This document shows positions 16,329 through 24,761 of a DNA stretch of 64,000 nt, in pieces. The position numbers and the translations under genes are program-made. Source of the DNA: a bacterium (GTDB taxonomy: Bacteria; UBP4; UBA4092; JAOAEQ01); assembly GCA_026416715.1 (NCBI GenBank), contig JAOAEQ010000013.1, positions 27,149 to 91,148 of the forward strand. The letters run 5' to 3'. Position 1 is the first letter of the stretch. Each line of letters begins with the position of its first letter. The notes beneath the pieces were generated by a model. That model did not search any database. It was given only the letters and a program-made list of their open reading frames with translations, and was not told the DNA's origin.

Positions 16329-17915
16329 ATGGGACGAAAAAATACCGCTAAATTAAAAGCAGGTTTGCGAATTATCTCCGACCAGAAAAAACGGATTTTA
16401 ATTACTATCGCACCATACGAGACCCGAGTTGCGTTATTGGAAGGGGCAACGTTAGCGGAATTGTTTATCGAACGTGCTGCTGAACGCGGAATCGTTGGAA
16501 ATATATATAAAGCGAAAGTAACTAGTGTTCTCCCTGGTATGCAAGCGGCGTTTCTAGATATCGGTTTCGGTAAAAATGCGTTTTTATACGTCTCAGATAT
16601 TTTTTATGACCAAGAGGAATACGAACGAATTCTTGAATTAGACGAAGAACATACTCGACCGTATATTTCGGAAGATAAGAAAAAAAGACGACGAATATCC
16701 GCTCCGGTAACCATAGACGATTTAGTCCGAAAAAATCAGGAGTTATTAATTCAGATTTCTAAAGAACCGATCGGGAGAAAAGGACCACGGGCAACTACCC
16801 ATATAACCCTGCCAGGACGGTATATTGTTTTAATGCCGACTATTCAACATATCGGGGTATCGCGACGTATCCAATCTGAAGAAGAACGGAACCGATTGAA
16901 AGAATTGATTAAAAAAATCGCTCCGCCAGCGATGGGAGTTATTGTTCGAACCGCTGGAGAAGGCAAACGAGAAACCGATTTTGAACGCGATTTACAAATG
17001 CTGATGAATTTGTGGAATCGTATTAAACTCCACAGTGAACGAATGGCAGCGCCATCGTTAATCCATCAGGATTTAGGAATTATCTATCGGGTAGTCCGCG
17101 ATTCTTTTACCGATGATACCGCCGAACTTATCATCGATTCAGAAGAAGAATTTCACCGGATAACCGACTTAATTGAAGTAATTTCACCGGAGCTGCGGAA
17201 TCGGATTAAACTGTATGAAGGCAGAGAGTTATTATTCGATGCGTATGGAATTGAATCACAAATTGATAGTTTACTGCATCGAAAAGTGTGGTTGAAAAGT
17301 GGTGGATATATTTGCATTGATGAAGCGGAAGCACTGGTAGCTATTGATGTCAATACCGGCAAATTTAGCGGTGGGAAAGATTTGGAAGCGACGGTGTTTA
17401 AAACTAATATGGAAGCAGCGAAAGAAATTGCAAATCAAATTCGTGCTCGGGCACTCGGTGGATTGATTGTAATTGATTTTATTGATATGCAAAAAAAAGA
17501 AAATCAGGAGCGGGTATTTAAAACTTTTACTGAATATTTGAGTAAAGATCGTGAGCGAATTAACGTCCTCGAATTAACTGAACTCGGTCTGGTAGAAATG
17601 ACACGACGTCGTGTTCGTCAGAGTATTGGCAAAACGTTAACTCAGCCATGCCCGTATTGTAATGGTGATGGCGTGATTTTATCGGAAACAACGATGGCAA
17701 TTAAAGTTTTACAAGAGTTAAGAAAACTCTGTATGTTTACCAGTAAACCAAATATAACAATTCGAGTACACCCAACCATTGCAAGTAATTTAACTACAGA
17801 AATGAATGAAGTAGTGCAGCAGTTACGCAAAACGTATCGGAAGAATATTGTCATTCATCCGGATGAAAAGTTACATTTTGAAAAATATAATATTGAACTA
17901 CTTGATAGTGAATAA
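16329..17915 (+). CDS. rng: Ribonuclease G/E family endoribonuclease
   Basis: This 528-residue protein is a single-strand RNA endonuclease for rRNA maturation and mRNA decay. The S1-like N-terminal domain contains GNIYKAKVTSVLPGMQAAF and IGFGKNAFLYVSD (about 53-88). An acidic/basic insertion (about 95-130) follows. The catalytic DNase I-like subdomain has IDVNTGKF (about 340-347) and VIDFIDM (about 380-386), which supply the Mg-binding Asp residues. CPYCNGDG (about 440-447) is the zinc-link motif. There is no long degradosome scaffold, so the length fits RNase G rather than RNase E. It probably forms one transcript with the radical SAM gene upstream. Confidence 0.92.
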   Translation: MGRKNTAKLKAGLRIISDQKKRILITIAPYETRVALLEGATLAELFIERAAERGIVGNIYKAKVTSVLPGMQAAFLDIGFGKNAFLYVSDIFYDQEEYERILELDEEHTRPYISEDKKKRRRISAPVTIDDLVRKNQELLIQISKEPIGRKGPRATTHITLPGRYIVLMPTIQHIGVSRRIQSEEERNRLKELIKKIAPPAMGVIVRTAGEGKRETDFERDLQMLMNLWNRIKLHSERMAAPSLIHQDLGIIYRVVRDSFTDDTAELIIDSEEEFHRITDLIEVISPELRNRIKLYEGRELLFDAYGIESQIDSLLHRKVWLKSGGYICIDEAEALVAIDVNTGKFSGGKDLEATVFKTNMEAAKEIANQIRARALGGLIVIDFIDMQKKENQERVFKTFTEYLSKDRERINVLELTELGLVEMTRRRVRQSIGKTLTQPCPYCNGDGVILSETTMAIKVLQELRKLCMFTSKPNITIRVHPTIASNLTTEMNEVVQQLRKTYRKNIVIHPDEKLHFEKYNIELLDSE

Positions 17916-18027
17916 TCTGAATAAGTGAGAACATTCAAAATCTGACGGTTTGTTTCAAAAAGGCAATACTTATGTTCGGAATTCTGATATTCGAATTTCG
18001 GAATAATTAGTATTACTAAATTTTACT

Positions 18028-19194
18028 ATGTATCATTTTGACTGTCGATATTTTGTTGGTGAAAAACCATGTAAGTTTAAAGTTGTTTGTCAAGGATGTT
18101 CTCATTACGCCCCGGTAAGTGAACGGATTCTGATCATTAAACTTGCTGCTATTGGAGATGTCCTGCGCACGACCCCCCTTCTGACCGGATTAAAAAAGAA
18201 GTATCCTCGTTCGTTCATAACCTGGTTAACCGATCCCGGTGCAGCAGAACTATTGAACAATATTCCCGAACTTGACCGCCTGTTGAGGTATAACGGAGCG
18301 GAAACATTAACTCGTTTACTCGTTGAACGATTTGATATTTTGATTTGTTTGGATAAGGAAGTTCGGGCAACGGGATTAGCAATGCTGGTTAATGCGCAGG
18401 ATAAAATTGGTTTTGGATTAAATCAGTTTGGAACAATATTCCCATTTGATACTCGCAGCGAATATGCGTTTGAACTTGGGGTGAATGATGAATTGAAATT
18501 TCGGTTGAATCGAAAAACCTATCCGGAAATTCTCTATGAAATGGTTGGGTTACCGTACCATAAAGAAGAATATGTATTTCAGCTGGCAGAATCATCCTGG
18601 CAAAAAGCTAAAGAAAAAGCTAAACAATGGAAATTCGCTCCGACGGATTTAATCGTCGGATTAAACACTGGCGCTGGTTCAGTGTTCGCAACGAAAAAAT
18701 GGACGATTTCGGGATTCATAAAGCTTGCGGAATTGATTTATAAAAAATATCAACCAAAGGTTAAACTCCTTCTCCTTGGGGGACCGGAAGAAATCGGACG
18801 AAATCAGGAAATCTTGAAAAACAGTAGAGTTCCGCTTATTGATACTGGCACCGATAATAGTTTAACGGATTTTAGCGGACTGATTAACCTATGCGATATC
18901 GTTATCACTGCTGACTCTCTAGCAATGCATTTAGCAATCGCGTTGAAGAAACATGTGGTTGCATTGTTCGGACCAACGGTAGCGCAGGAAATAGAATTCT
19001 ATGGTCGTGGCGAACCGGTTATTGCTCGGGCGGATTGTGCGCCTTGCTATCGACAAAAATGCAATCAATTGATCAGCTGTATGGATCGGCTTGAAGCGAA
19101 AACGGTATTTCGTGCTGTTGAAAAAGTAGTGGACAAACTTAATAGGAAGAAGACTCGAAAAACGAAAATGCGGTTGTCTTCGTCTCGGCTTTAG
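18028..19194 (+). CDS. Glycosyltransferase family 9 (heptosyltransferase-like) protein
   Basis: 388 residues. The GT9 signature is visible: RILIIKLAAIGDVLRTTPLL (about 34-53), GLNTGAGSVFATKKW (about 211-225) and a C-terminal ITADSLAMHLAIALKKHVVALFGPT (about 291-315), which binds the nucleotide-sugar. GT9 enzymes add heptose or similar sugars to lipopolysaccharide core or other glycans. The first 30 residues carry CRYFVGEKPCKF and VCQGC, a four-cysteine cluster likely to bind zinc; CAPCYRQKC and SCMD add more Cys near the end. The last codons lie inside a palindromic repeat (CTCGGCTTTAGCCGAG at 19182-19197), which supplies the stop codon. It is first in a run with the HypD-like gene and the sugar importer. 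Confidence 0.85.
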   Translation: MYHFDCRYFVGEKPCKFKVVCQGCSHYAPVSERILIIKLAAIGDVLRTTPLLTGLKKKYPRSFITWLTDPGAAELLNNIPELDRLLRYNGAETLTRLLVERFDILICLDKEVRATGLAMLVNAQDKIGFGLNQFGTIFPFDTRSEYAFELGVNDELKFRLNRKTYPEILYEMVGLPYHKEEYVFQLAESSWQKAKEKAKQWKFAPTDLIVGLNTGAGSVFATKKWTISGFIKLAELIYKKYQPKVKLLLLGGPEEIGRNQEILKNSRVPLIDTGTDNSLTDFSGLINLCDIVITADSLAMHLAIALKKHVVALFGPTVAQEIEFYGRGEPVIARADCAPCYRQKCNQLISCMDRLEAKTVFRAVEKVVDKLNRKKTRKTKMRLSSSRL

Positions 19195-19197
19195 CCG
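19182..19197. repeat. Palindromic repeat overlapping the end of the GT9 gene
   Basis: CTCGGCT-TT-AGCCGAG is a perfect 7-base stem with a 2-base centre. The TAG stop of the GT9 gene (19192-19194) lies inside it. A CTCGGCTAAA word near 42798 looks related. It may act as a terminator or be a mobile repeat. Confidence 0.5.
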
Positions 19198-19248
19198 AGA
19201 GTGGTACCCAATTTATGGGATATGTTAGCACTGGAGGTTAAGTAGCTT

Positions 19249-20127
19249 TTGTTATACTCGCATCACTATTTCAAACAGATTATTCTAAACGAAATTAACC
19301 AGCGAATTGTTCGGCCAGTGCGGATTCTCAACTTCAACCCAATTGCTGAACATGACTTGATGCAAAAGCTCCAAGTCCAACTGCCGCAACAGATAACTAT
19401 TATTAATCCATACAACTTGTTTCCTGAATCCATAATCCGAAAGAAAATTGCTGAACTTCAACCGTTGTTCCACACCCAGCCTAAATCTCATATAGTTCTC
19501 CTCTATGATTTTAGTCAAACAGAAGTCGGAACTGAAATCATTAGCACATTGAAAACCGACGGTATCTCGGTTAAGATAATCGCCTCACCACCTGAAATAA
19601 TTAAACTAGCCCGGGAAAATAAAGACTGCGAATTCTATGTAATTGCTGCGGGATATGAACCATTAGCCGCCTTGATTGCCGCAACTATTTTGACCGCAAA
19701 ACATCAACAATTAACCAATATCCATCTCTTGGCTGAATTATATATTACTTCGGCGATTGTTCCAGTTGTTTATCATCAACTCAACGATGGTGTAGATGGT
19801 ATGTTTCTGCCCGGTGAACCTGCGGCAATATCAGGATTTAAAATTTATGAAAAGTTAATTCGTCAACTTGCGGTTCCCTGTATTATCGTAGGTAGTGAAC
19901 CGATCGATATTCTCCAAGCCATATCCATGCTGTTAGCGCAAATTGAACAGAATACGACAAAATTGGAAATCCAATATCGACATGCGATCCGACCAGAGGG
20001 AAATCCGATTGCGTGCACCAAATTGGAATCAGTATTTCGTGTGGTTGAAAGTTTTTGGCGCGAGTATGGAACGATACCGGCAAGTCAATTTGTTCTCAAA
20101 GATGAATTTGCCCAGTTTCAAGGTTAG
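19249..20127 (+). CDS. HypD-like protein without catalytic cysteines and without the Fe-S tail
   Basis: 292 residues. TTG 19249 is supported by GGAGG at 19233-19237. From residue 22 to the end it follows HypD, the hydrogenase maturation protein: RPVRIL (22-27), LARENKDCEFYVIAAGYEPLA (120-140, in HypD 'GFET'), FLPGEPAAISG (186-196, in HypD CPGHVSAIIG), GSEPIDILQAISMLL (215-229), YRHAIRPEGNP (243-253) and FWREYGTIP (269-277). The residues HypD needs are gone: the CGTH cysteine aligns with Asn30, and the two Cys of GPGCPVC align with about Asn56 and Pro59. The protein stops where HypD's [4Fe-4S] domain would begin. Only three Cys remain, none at family positions. No hydrogenase gene is near. Function unknown; it is probably co-transcribed with the sugar importer. 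It may keep a ligand- or partner-binding role (inference). Confidence 0.72.
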   Translation: MLYSHHYFKQIILNEINQRIVRPVRILNFNPIAEHDLMQKLQVQLPQQITIINPYNLFPESIIRKKIAELQPLFHTQPKSHIVLLYDFSQTEVGTEIISTLKTDGISVKIIASPPEIIKLARENKDCEFYVIAAGYEPLAALIAATILTAKHQQLTNIHLLAELYITSAIVPVVYHQLNDGVDGMFLPGEPAAISGFKIYEKLIRQLAVPCIIVGSEPIDILQAISMLLAQIEQNTTKLEIQYRHAIRPEGNPIACTKLESVFRVVESFWREYGTIPASQFVLKDEFAQFQG

Positions 20128-20156
20128 GGGTAAGCTCATTGTTTCCGGTGGATACA

Positions 20157-22538
20157 ATGCAAAAAACTAATTTGTTGTATTTAACCCTATTGCTGATACT
20201 ATCGCTAACACTATTTTCTTTCGCACAGGATAAAACGCGGTTGGTTATCTGGGGATTTCCGGAAGATGAATCCTGGGTAGGCGTCCATGCGCAAGCGAAA
20301 TATTTCGAAAAACTCCATCCAAATGTTGAAGTTGTTATGGGAGTTCCGGGCGGTCGTGGTGGAATGGATCCGCAGAAATTGATGACCGCTATCGCCGGCG
20401 GGACACCGCCAGACTTGATTTGGCAAGATAGATTTGCGGTTGGCAGCTGGGCAGCCCGTGATGCTTTTCTTGCCCTAGATGATTTAATCGCGCGTGATTC
20501 TGTTAACCCGAATGAATATTATCCCGCTTGCTGGCAAGAAACGATATATCAAGGACACGTGTATGCCCTACCCTATAACACTGACGCACGCGCTTTATAT
20601 TACAACAAAGATTTATTCCGTGAAGTTGGACTTGACCCTAATCGCCCACCTAAAGATTGGGATGAATTGGAAGTATATGCAAAAAAACTAACTAAATTCG
20701 AGAATGGCAAACCGATTCGTATGGGGTTTATTCCGAATTTTGGCAATTCTTGGTTATATCTCTACGGATGGCAAAATGGTGGCGAGTTTATGAGTCCGGA
20801 TGGAAAAATCTGTACGCTAAATGACCAAAGAATTGTTGAAGCGTTAGAATGGATGGTTAAAGTTTATGATATGCTTGGCGGTCGAGCGAAAGTCGTTAGC
20901 GGTTTCGAAGCTGGTTTTCAAGGACAGATAACGGATGCGTTTAATATTGGCAAAGTTGCAATGAAAATTGATGGCGACTGGTGTTTAGATGGGATAGCTC
21001 GGTATGCACCGAACTTGAATTTTGGAGTTGCTCCGCCACCTTCACCGAAAGGTAAACCAATTATCACCTGGTCTGGTGGATTTTCACTTGCAATACCAGT
21101 CAGTGCAAAACATCCGGAACTCGCTTGGCAATTCGCAAAATGGATGAACTCAATCGAGGGCAATATTTACGGAGGTAAAATTCAGCAAGAGTTTAACCGA
21201 AAGCATGGTAAACCATTTTATATTCCACGAATGTCTGCAAATAAACAAGTCAATCAAGTGCTGTTTTCTACCTTTCTTCCCGATGACCCGAATTATCAAT
21301 CAGCAATAAAAACATTTCTCGATTTACTTGAAGTTAGTCGATTTCGACCTGTTACTCCAGTCGGTCAATTACTTTGGGACGAACATGTTCGTGCATTCGA
21401 TGACGCAAGCTATCACATTCGGACTCCAAAGGAAGCATTAGATTTTGGAACTAAAAATGTTCAAAAAGAATTAGATAAAATATTTAAAAAGAAACCATAT
21501 AAACTTCTGAATGTTCCGATTACTTTAACGATCGTCTTTCTTTTAGTAGGAATGGTATTTTTGTATTTAATAATTCGTTTCCTTATTGCGCTTCCTCGAA
21601 ATGCTATTGGAAGACAAGAAGCGTTTACTGGGTTATTATTCGCTTCTCCATGGCTCTTGGGATTTTTGATTTTTACTATCGGACCGATAGTTGCAAGTAT
21701 CATATTTAGTTTTTGCGAATACGACGTACTCCATCCAGCAAAATGGGTCGGATTCGATAACTACCTCAATCTGTTATGGTTCAAAGTTGAGACAAGTAGT
21801 GAATCAGCTACCTATACTAAAGTTTTTACAGTGAATGACCCACTCTTCTGGAAAAGTATCTGGAATACCGTTTATATGGCAATTTTTGGGGTACCACTTT
21901 CGATGCTCCTCAGTTTATCTATTGCGATGCTCTTAAACACTAACGTTCGCGGCATGACACTATATCGGACTATTTTCTATCTTCCAGCGATTGTTCCGGT
22001 AGTAGCAAGTACTATCTTATGGCGTTGGTTTTTAAATCCGCAGACCGGAATAATGAATGTCCTTCTTTCTTATATTGGAATTACCGGACCGAATTGGATT
22101 GGTGACCCTCTATGGACGAAACCTGCATTAATTATCATGCTTCTCTGGGGTGCAGGTGGGGGAATGATAATTTGGCTAGCGGGATTGAAAGGTATCCCGG
22201 AACAACTCTATGAAGCAGCAGAAATTGACGGCAGCAATTGGTGGCAACGATTCTGGCATATCACCATTCCGATGTTAACCCCGTATATTTTCTTCAATCT
22301 GATTATGGGCATTATTGGATATTTTCAAATATTCACGCAAGCATATTTATTGGGTGGACCAGCGGATTCATTATTATTTTATGTATTAAATTTGTTTTTC
22401 CAAGCATTTCAATATTTTAAAATGGGATATGCTTGTGCAATGGCATGGATTTTATTTTTGATTATCCTTGGGTTGACTATTGTCCAAATTAAACTTGCCC
22501 CACGCTGGGTACATTATGAGCTAGAACGGAAGTTCTAA
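20157..22538 (+). CDS. Sugar ABC importer: substrate-binding protein fused to MalF-type permease
   Basis: 793 residues from ATG 20157 (GGTGGA five bases upstream); a TTG at 20139 is the alternative. Residues 1-24 are a signal peptide ending FSFAQ. Residues 25-435 are an extracellular solute-binding protein of the UgpB/MalE type (IWGFPEDESWVGV, YALPYNTDARALYYNKDLF, KIDGDW, FSLAIPVSAKHPELAWQFAKWM). A membrane helix follows at about 445-465, then a MalF/UgpA-type permease (about 475-793). It carries the EAA loop EAAEIDGSNWWQRFWHITIP, which docks the ATPase. These parts are normally separate proteins; here each permease carries its own tethered receptor. MalG follows 24 bases later. No ATPase gene is in the window, so a shared MsmX/UgpC-type ATPase elsewhere must serve it. 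The substrate is probably an oligosaccharide, unproven. Confidence 0.9.
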   Translation: MQKTNLLYLTLLLILSLTLFSFAQDKTRLVIWGFPEDESWVGVHAQAKYFEKLHPNVEVVMGVPGGRGGMDPQKLMTAIAGGTPPDLIWQDRFAVGSWAARDAFLALDDLIARDSVNPNEYYPACWQETIYQGHVYALPYNTDARALYYNKDLFREVGLDPNRPPKDWDELEVYAKKLTKFENGKPIRMGFIPNFGNSWLYLYGWQNGGEFMSPDGKICTLNDQRIVEALEWMVKVYDMLGGRAKVVSGFEAGFQGQITDAFNIGKVAMKIDGDWCLDGIARYAPNLNFGVAPPPSPKGKPIITWSGGFSLAIPVSAKHPELAWQFAKWMNSIEGNIYGGKIQQEFNRKHGKPFYIPRMSANKQVNQVLFSTFLPDDPNYQSAIKTFLDLLEVSRFRPVTPVGQLLWDEHVRAFDDASYHIRTPKEALDFGTKNVQKELDKIFKKKPYKLLNVPITLTIVFLLVGMVFLYLIIRFLIALPRNAIGRQEAFTGLLFASPWLLGFLIFTIGPIVASIIFSFCEYDVLHPAKWVGFDNYLNLLWFKVETSSESATYTKVFTVNDPLFWKSIWNTVYMAIFGVPLSMLLSLSIAMLLNTNVRGMTLYRTIFYLPAIVPVVASTILWRWFLNPQTGIMNVLLSYIGITGPNWIGDPLWTKPALIIMLLWGAGGGMIIWLAGLKGIPEQLYEAAEIDGSNWWQRFWHITIPMLTPYIFFNLIMGIIGYFQIFTQAYLLGGPADSLLFYVLNLFFQAFQYFKMGYACAMAWILFLIILGLTIVQIKLAPRWVHYELERKF

Positions 22539-22562
22539 TAAAACGATGCAAATGAAAAACTG

Positions 22563-23426
22563 ATGGTGATTTATCTGTTTAATCCTATGAAACAGAAAGA
22601 GATAATTAAACATATCATTTTGCATACCGTATTAATCATCGGTGCAATAATTTTCGCGCTGCCATTCGTGTGGATGCTGGCAACGTCGTTAAAAACTGAT
22701 TTACAGATTGAAGATGTCAGTTCAATCTATCGCATGCTCGTCCCGAATCCGGTGCAATGGAGTAATTATTATAAAGCATTAACCTATATATCCTTTTTGA
22801 AATATCTGTGGAATACAATATATGTAACCATTATGTCAATTATTGGAGTAATTATTTCATGTTCTTTAGTCGCCTATTCTTTTGCGCGACTCCGCTGGCC
22901 AGGTCGTGATGCAACGTTTCTTGTTCTCTTAAGCACTATGATGTTACCTGCGCAAGTTACCATGATTCCGATATTTTTGATTTTTACTAAACTTGGGTGG
23001 GTTAACACCTTAAAACCACTTTGGGTACCAGCATTTTTAGGCAATGCGTTTTTTATCTTCTTATTACGTCAATTCTTTTTAACCATCCCGACTGATTTAG
23101 AAGATGCGGCGAAAATTGATGGCTGTTCGTATTTCTCAATTTTTGTTAGGATTATGCTCCCGTTAATCCGTCCAGCAATTGCCACAGTAGTTATCTTCCA
23201 ATTTATGGGTGCGTGGAACGATTTTTTAAATCCATTGATTTATATTCATGATAAAGATTTAATGACACTTTCTCTTGGACTTCAATCTTTTTTTAATCTC
23301 CACGGCGCTGAATGGAGCAAACTTATGGCAGCATCGACAATGATGACACTTCCGGTCATCCTTCTCTTCTTTTTCGCACAAAAACATTTTATTCAAGGAA
23401 TAACCTTAACCGGTATTAAAGGATAA
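22563..23426 (+). CDS. Sugar ABC importer permease, MalG type
   Basis: This 287-residue permease has six predicted membrane helices and the C-terminal EAA loop EDAAKIDGCSYFSIFVRIMLP near residue 180. It is the partner of the fused binding-protein/MalF-type permease directly upstream and completes the membrane channel. ATG 22563 is used; ATG 22587 (MKQKEIIKH) is equally possible and neither has a clear ribosome-binding site. It is the last gene of this plus-strand run and meets the exporter operon end to end at 23426/23513. Confidence 0.88.
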   Translation: MVIYLFNPMKQKEIIKHIILHTVLIIGAIIFALPFVWMLATSLKTDLQIEDVSSIYRMLVPNPVQWSNYYKALTYISFLKYLWNTIYVTIMSIIGVIISCSLVAYSFARLRWPGRDATFLVLLSTMMLPAQVTMIPIFLIFTKLGWVNTLKPLWVPAFLGNAFFIFLLRQFFLTIPTDLEDAAKIDGCSYFSIFVRIMLPLIRPAIATVVIFQFMGAWNDFLNPLIYIHDKDLMTLSLGLQSFFNLHGAEWSKLMAASTMMTLPVILLFFFAQKHFIQGITLTGIKG

Positions 23427-23512
23427 AGTAGCTTACCTTCATCAGCTGATATCCAAAATAGAATCGGGGTTTAGTCTTTAACTTGAACCCAATGCAAATT
23501 TTGGGGTTATAC

Positions 23513-24640
23513 TTACTCTAGCCGTTTATGGAATCGAAGGATAGCAACGGTAAATAATATGCTACCAATAAGCATGAGCGGAATAACTTGATTCCATAGT
23601 TCGGCAAGTCCGATTCCTTTTAAGAAAATTCCACGGATGATAATTAAAAAGTACCGTAACGGAATTAGATAGGTCAAATATTGAATTAAAGTAGGCATAG
23701 AGGCAATCGGAAAAACGAAACCAGATAACATTAACGCAGTATTCGTTGAAAAGAATGAAAGCATCATCGCTTGCTGTTGTGTTTTACTCACGGTAGAAAT
23801 TAACAACCCTAACCCGAGCGTATTTAAAAGAAATACTACGGTCAATATTAACAGCACGAAGAGATTTCCTCGTAGCGGAATCTCAAACCAAAATAATGCT
23901 ATTGAAAGGATAAAAAATACTTCAATAAACCCGATGATAATGAATGGAATCAGTTTCCCCAACATTAGTTCATAGGATTTAAGCGGGGTTACTATCAATT
24001 GTTCAAGTGTCCCTTGTTCTCGCTCTTTAACAATTGCTCCCGAAGTCAAAGAAACCGTAATAATCGTTAAAATAAGGCAGAGTATTCCTGGAACCATATA
24101 ATTCCGACTTGCTAAATCTTCGTTATACCAGACACGCGTTCGGCAATCAATCGCAGCAAGTTGAGTTAGTCGGATTCCTTTCTTGATAAATCGTTCTGCG
24201 ATAAACTGTTGATTTTGTGTCCGCATAATTCCATTGATATATCCAATAGCAATATTAGCGGTATTCGAATCGGAACCGTCGATGAGAATTTGAATCGGAA
24301 CTGTTTCATAGTTAGTTAATTTCTCCATAAAACGATGCGGAATATGAACTGCTACTTTCGCTTTTCCAGAATCGAGATATGCATCGATTTGCTGTGGGCT
24401 GGTAACCCGATATTTAATGGTAAAATACCCTGCGTGGGTAAACGAATCGACCACTTGTCGGCTGACAGGGGTATTATCTAAATCGCAGACTACCATTGAG
24501 ATATGTTTAATATCAGTAGTAATAACATAACCGAACACGATAAGTTGGAAGATGGGTGCAATAAAAATCGGCGGTAAGGATTTTTTATCCCGAAATAATT
24601 GGATGAATTCTTTACGAACAATGTGGAGGATTCGATTCAT
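23513..24640 (-). CDS. ABC-2 exporter permease (YbhR-like)
   Basis: This 375-residue permease has one N-terminal membrane helix, a large extracytoplasmic domain (about 45-175, with VCDLDNTPVSRQVVDSF and LIDGSDSNTANIA) and five to six C-terminal helices. KEREQGTLEQLIVTPLKSYE is the cytoplasmic coupling segment of ABC-2 permeases. It is a paralogue of the next gene (24762-25907), and the two likely form a heterodimeric channel, as YbhS and YbhR do in the YbhGFSR multidrug or cation exporter. ATG 24640 (MNRILHIVRKEF) was chosen. Last gene of the TetR-controlled operon. Confidence 0.88.
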   Translation of the reverse strand: MNRILHIVRKEFIQLFRDKKSLPPIFIAPIFQLIVFGYVITTDIKHISMVVCDLDNTPVSRQVVDSFTHAGYFTIKYRVTSPQQIDAYLDSGKAKVAVHIPHRFMEKLTNYETVPIQILIDGSDSNTANIAIGYINGIMRTQNQQFIAERFIKKGIRLTQLAAIDCRTRVWYNEDLASRNYMVPGILCLILTIITVSLTSGAIVKEREQGTLEQLIVTPLKSYELMLGKLIPFIIIGFIEVFFILSIALFWFEIPLRGNLFVLLILTVVFLLNTLGLGLLISTVSKTQQQAMMLSFFSTNTALMLSGFVFPIASMPTLIQYLTYLIPLRYFLIIIRGIFLKGIGLAELWNQVIPLMLIGSILFTVAILRFHKRLE

Positions 24641-24761
24641 AACTATGTTAATTAATTTTCCGTTTTCAAAATAATCCATCAAAGCCAGATGGTTCTTAGA
24701 GCGTTAAATCGGCACTATCGCTTTTATGTAACCAGAATATCATTTGTCTAATTGAATGTAT

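Noticed and set aside
19249..20127. Annotating this gene as a working hydrogenase maturation factor hypD
   Set aside because: The cysteines needed by HypD and the C-terminal Fe-S domain are absent, and no hydrogenase gene is nearby.
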